Assembly (NCBI GenBank): GCA_963783195.1 | Contig: CAWAMV010000004.1 | Span: forward strand, 1,922,001-1,986,000 | Direction: 5' to 3' | Length of the DNA: 64,000 bases | From: Croceibacterium_B sp963783195 | Lineage (GTDB): Bacteria > Pseudomonadota > Alphaproteobacteria > Sphingomonadales > Sphingomonadaceae | Shown: piece by piece, positions 62,262 through 64,000 of the stretch | Position numbering within the stretch: the stretch's first letter is position 1 | Layout: each line of letters begins with the position of its first letter | Notes under the pieces: generated by a model | What the model saw: only the letters and a program-made list of their open reading frames with translations | Databases searched by the model: none | Told to the model about the DNA's origin: nothing | Program-made: the position numbers and the translations under genes

Positions 62262-62945
62262 TCAGTTGGCCGAAGACTGTTCGGCCGCGGCGACCGGCGC
62301 CGCCGGCGCCTGCGCCTGTGCCTGTGCGGCAGGAGCAAACTTCTGCGGAATGCCGTCTGCCGCAATGGTCGCCTGGACGATCCAGGTGGGATCCTCGGGC
62401 GGTTCGCCCCGGTGGATCTCGTCGACCGCGGCAATGTTGGAAATCACGCGACCGAAGTTGGTGTACTTCTTGTCGAGCGCGAAGCGGGGATAGAACACGA
62501 TGAAGAACTGGCTGTTGGCACTGTCCTCGCTCGCCGCCCGGGCCATGGAAACAGTTCCGCGAAGATGCGGGCTGGCGTTGAATTCCTGCTGCAGATCAGG
62601 CAGCTCGGACCCGCCGCGGCCGGTGCCGGTCGGATCGCCGGTCTGCGCCATGAAGCCGTCGATCACGCGATGGAATATGATCCCATTGTAGAACCCCTGC
62701 CGGGCAAGCGTCTTGATCCGCTCGACGTGATGCGGCGCCCACTGGGGCATCAGCCGGATGGCCACGCGCTGGTTGTTCGACAGGTCGAGCAGGAGAATGT
62801 TCTCCGGATCGTGGGTCATGTCGAAGTCCACCGTGGCCGTGCCTGCGGCGGGCGCCGCCGCCGGCGCCTCGTCCTGGGCGGCGGCGGGCGCGCCGGAAAG
62901 GGCAAGCGAAAGGGCAAGCGCGGCCGTGGCGAAGGCTTTGATCAT
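62262..62945 (-). CDS. periplasmic cyclophilin-type peptidyl-prolyl isomerase
   Basis: The 227-residue product has a signal peptide (MIKAFATAALALSLALSGAP) and a cyclophilin domain. Active-site residues appear in GIIFHRVIDGFMAQTGDPTGTG (written from about residue 90 on), in GTVSMARAASEDSANSQFFI, and in YTNFGRVISN. The C-terminal 25 residues are an Ala/Gln/Pro-rich tail. It helps fold exported proteins. coaD lies 91 bases upstream and queA 12 bases downstream on the same strand. Confidence 0.93.
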   Translation of the reverse strand: MIKAFATAALALSLALSGAPAAAQDEAPAAAPAAGTATVDFDMTHDPENILLLDLSNNQRVAIRLMPQWAPHHVERIKTLARQGFYNGIIFHRVIDGFMAQTGDPTGTGRGGSELPDLQQEFNASPHLRGTVSMARAASEDSANSQFFIVFYPRFALDKKYTNFGRVISNIAAVDEIHRGEPPEDPTWIVQATIAADGIPQKFAPAAQAQAQAPAAPVAAAEQSSAN

Positions 62946-63036
62946 GTGTCGTCCGTATTTTCCGATGTGAGCCGCGCCCTATCGGTAAGTCGATGACGCT
63001 GCAATTAACGATTGTTCCGGCGGCGGGCAGTCCGCC

Positions 63037-63546
63037 CTAAAGGTCGCCCCGCCGGCCCAGCGTGGCTACCCGAGCCTCGACCAGGTCGCATACCTCTTGG
63101 CTCACGAAGGGAGCGATGTCGCCGCCGAACAGCGCGATTTCCTTGACCAGCTTACTGGCGATCGGTTGCAGGCTGACATCGGCCATGAGGAACACGGTCT
63201 CGATGTCGTCGGCGAGCTGCTGGTTCATACCGGCCATCTGGTATTCGTATTCGAAGTCGGCCACCGCGCGCAGGCCGCGGATGAGCACCGTGGCGCCCAC
63301 GCTCTTGGCAAACTTGACCAGCAGCGCGTTGAACCCTTCGACCTTGACGTTTTCGATGCCTAGCCGCCCGACTTCCGCGCGGACCATCTCGATCCGCTCG
63401 GCGGGGCTGAACATCGGATCCTTCGAGGGATTCGTGGTGACCCCCACGATCAACCGGTCGACCAGCTTCGCGCCGCGCCGGATGATGTCGGCATGGCCGA
63501 GCGTGATCGGATCGAAGGTGCCGGGATAGAGGCCGATGCGGCTCAC
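63037..63546 (-). CDS. coaD: phosphopantetheine adenylyltransferase
   Basis: The 169-residue enzyme transfers AMP to 4'-phosphopantetheine in coenzyme A synthesis. The nucleotidyltransferase motif GTFDPITLGHADIIRRG is at residue 9, with later segments GVTTNPSKDPMFSPAERIEM, LIRGLRAVADFEYEYQMAGMN and SKLVKEIALFGGDI. The start is GTG at 63546, overlapping the stop of the upstream polyprenyl synthase gene (GTGA). Confidence 0.97.
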   Translation of the reverse strand: MSRIGLYPGTFDPITLGHADIIRRGAKLVDRLIVGVTTNPSKDPMFSPAERIEMVRAEVGRLGIENVKVEGFNALLVKFAKSVGATVLIRGLRAVADFEYEYQMAGMNQQLADDIETVFLMADVSLQPIASKLVKEIALFGGDIAPFVSQEVCDLVEARVATLGRRGDL

Positions 63547-64000
63547 CTGTCGCGCTCCACGATGAAACGGGCGAGCGTGCGCAGAAGGTCTGCTTCCTCG
63601 CCGTGTTGGGCGAGGTGCCCGACCGCCTGTTCGGCCAGCGCGGCCGCCTGGTCACGCGCCTTCCCCTCGCCCATCAAGCTCAGGAAAGTGGCCTTTCCGG
63701 CATTGGCATCCTTGCGCAGCGCCTTGCCGGCCTTGGCCTCGTCGCCACTCGCGTCGAGCAGGTCGTCGGCGATCTGGAAAGCGAGACCGATGTCGCGGGC
63801 ATAGGCGCGCAGGTGGCCCCTGCCCTCTTCCGGCACCTTGCCCAGGATCGCGCCCATCTCCACCGCCGCGCCGAGCAAGGCCCCCGTCTTTAGCTGCTGG
63901 AGGCGAGTAACCGTGTGGAGATCGAATTCCTGTTCTTCGGCAACGATGTCCATCATCTGCCCGCCGGCCATCCCGCTCGCTCCGCTCGCCCCGGCGAGGG
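63543..64000 (-). CDS. ispA: polyprenyl (farnesyl/geranylgeranyl) diphosphate synthase, C-terminal part; 5' end outside window
   Basis: About 151 residues are present and the frame is open to the window edge. The segment ASGASGMAGGQMMDI and the second aspartate-rich motif in AFQIADDLLDASGD are those of short-chain trans-prenyltransferases, which elongate dimethylallyl diphosphate with isopentenyl diphosphate. KTGALLGAAVEMGAI lies between. Farnesyl or geranylgeranyl product length is set by the missing N-terminal part. The stop overlaps coaD. Confidence 0.92.
   Translation of the reverse strand, partial: LAGASGASGMAGGQMMDIVAEEQEFDLHTVTRLQQLKTGALLGAAVEMGAILGKVPEEGRGHLRAYARDIGLAFQIADDLLDASGDEAKAGKALRKDANAGKATFLSLMGEGKARDQAAALAEQAVGHLAQHGEEADLLRTLARFIVERDR

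Overview
The window is GC-rich chromosomal DNA from an alphaproteobacterium, most likely Sphingomonadales (Sphingomonas/Erythrobacter group). This rests on base composition, the mreBCD-mrdA-rodA block, a DHBP synthase with a decayed GTP cyclohydrolase II half (RibBX type), the carA-carB-greA and yqeY-dnaG-rpoD orders, many TonB-era small exported proteins and an EcfG-type stress promoter. No phage, insertion sequence, CRISPR array or plasmid gene was seen. Coding density is high; no gene-free stretch reaches 300 bases.

Layout. 1-5.7 kb: end of ispF/ispDF, an exported hypothetical, cinA C-terminal domain, a RatA/COQ10-like protein, lipA, a beta-carbonic anhydrase, a membrane protein, a NYN-LOTUS putative RNase and a DUF1206 membrane protein. 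5.7-14 kb: a lipoprotein and mutL, then divergently the rod-shape operon mreB-mreC-mreD-mrdA-rodA, followed by a tRNA-Lys whose anticodon loop has eight bases. 14.1-16.3 kb: an SDR and an FMN-dependent hydroxy-acid dehydrogenase. 16.5-22.8 kb: a secreted PDZ-M48 peptidase, then a flavin-centred region: a flavin reductase divergent from an operon of HTH-ribBX, ribH, an aldo/keto reductase and a methyltransferase. A 14-base palindrome lies between the divergent genes and a near copy lies before a nearby small membrane protein. 22.9-26.4 kb: an M13 peptidase and eno. 26.4-28.7 kb: four small membrane/stress genes behind a GGAAC-N16-CGTT promoter, plus a DUF4170 gene. 28.9-34 kb: greA, carB and carA on the minus strand; carA carries a frameshift as given. 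34.1-39.3 kb: yqeY, a lipoprotein, dnaG and rpoD.

39.3-49.8 kb is an accessory-looking catabolic block: DUF3237 protein, FAD monooxygenase, a secreted protein, TonB receptor, GMC oxidoreductase, MFS transporter, a BKACE-family enzyme and an aldo/keto reductase. It reads as uptake and oxidation of an unidentified organic compound. 49.8-53.1 kb: rpiB, glyA, a small membrane protein, nrdR and a TrmJ-like methylase. 53.1-55.3 kb: rpsD surrounded by three small exported proteins that share a two-cysteine motif. 55.3-64 kb, minus strand: an S9 peptidase, tgt, a DUF481 protein, an ABC-2 exporter pair, queA, a periplasmic cyclophilin, coaD and the end of a polyprenyl diphosphate synthase gene. tgt and queA are two steps of queuosine-tRNA synthesis.

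The most interesting point is the flavin region: the first enzyme of riboflavin synthesis carries an N-terminal helix-turn-helix, and a palindrome suited to a dimeric regulator lies directly in front of it. This suggests a self-regulating biosynthetic enzyme. That role is inferred, not shown.
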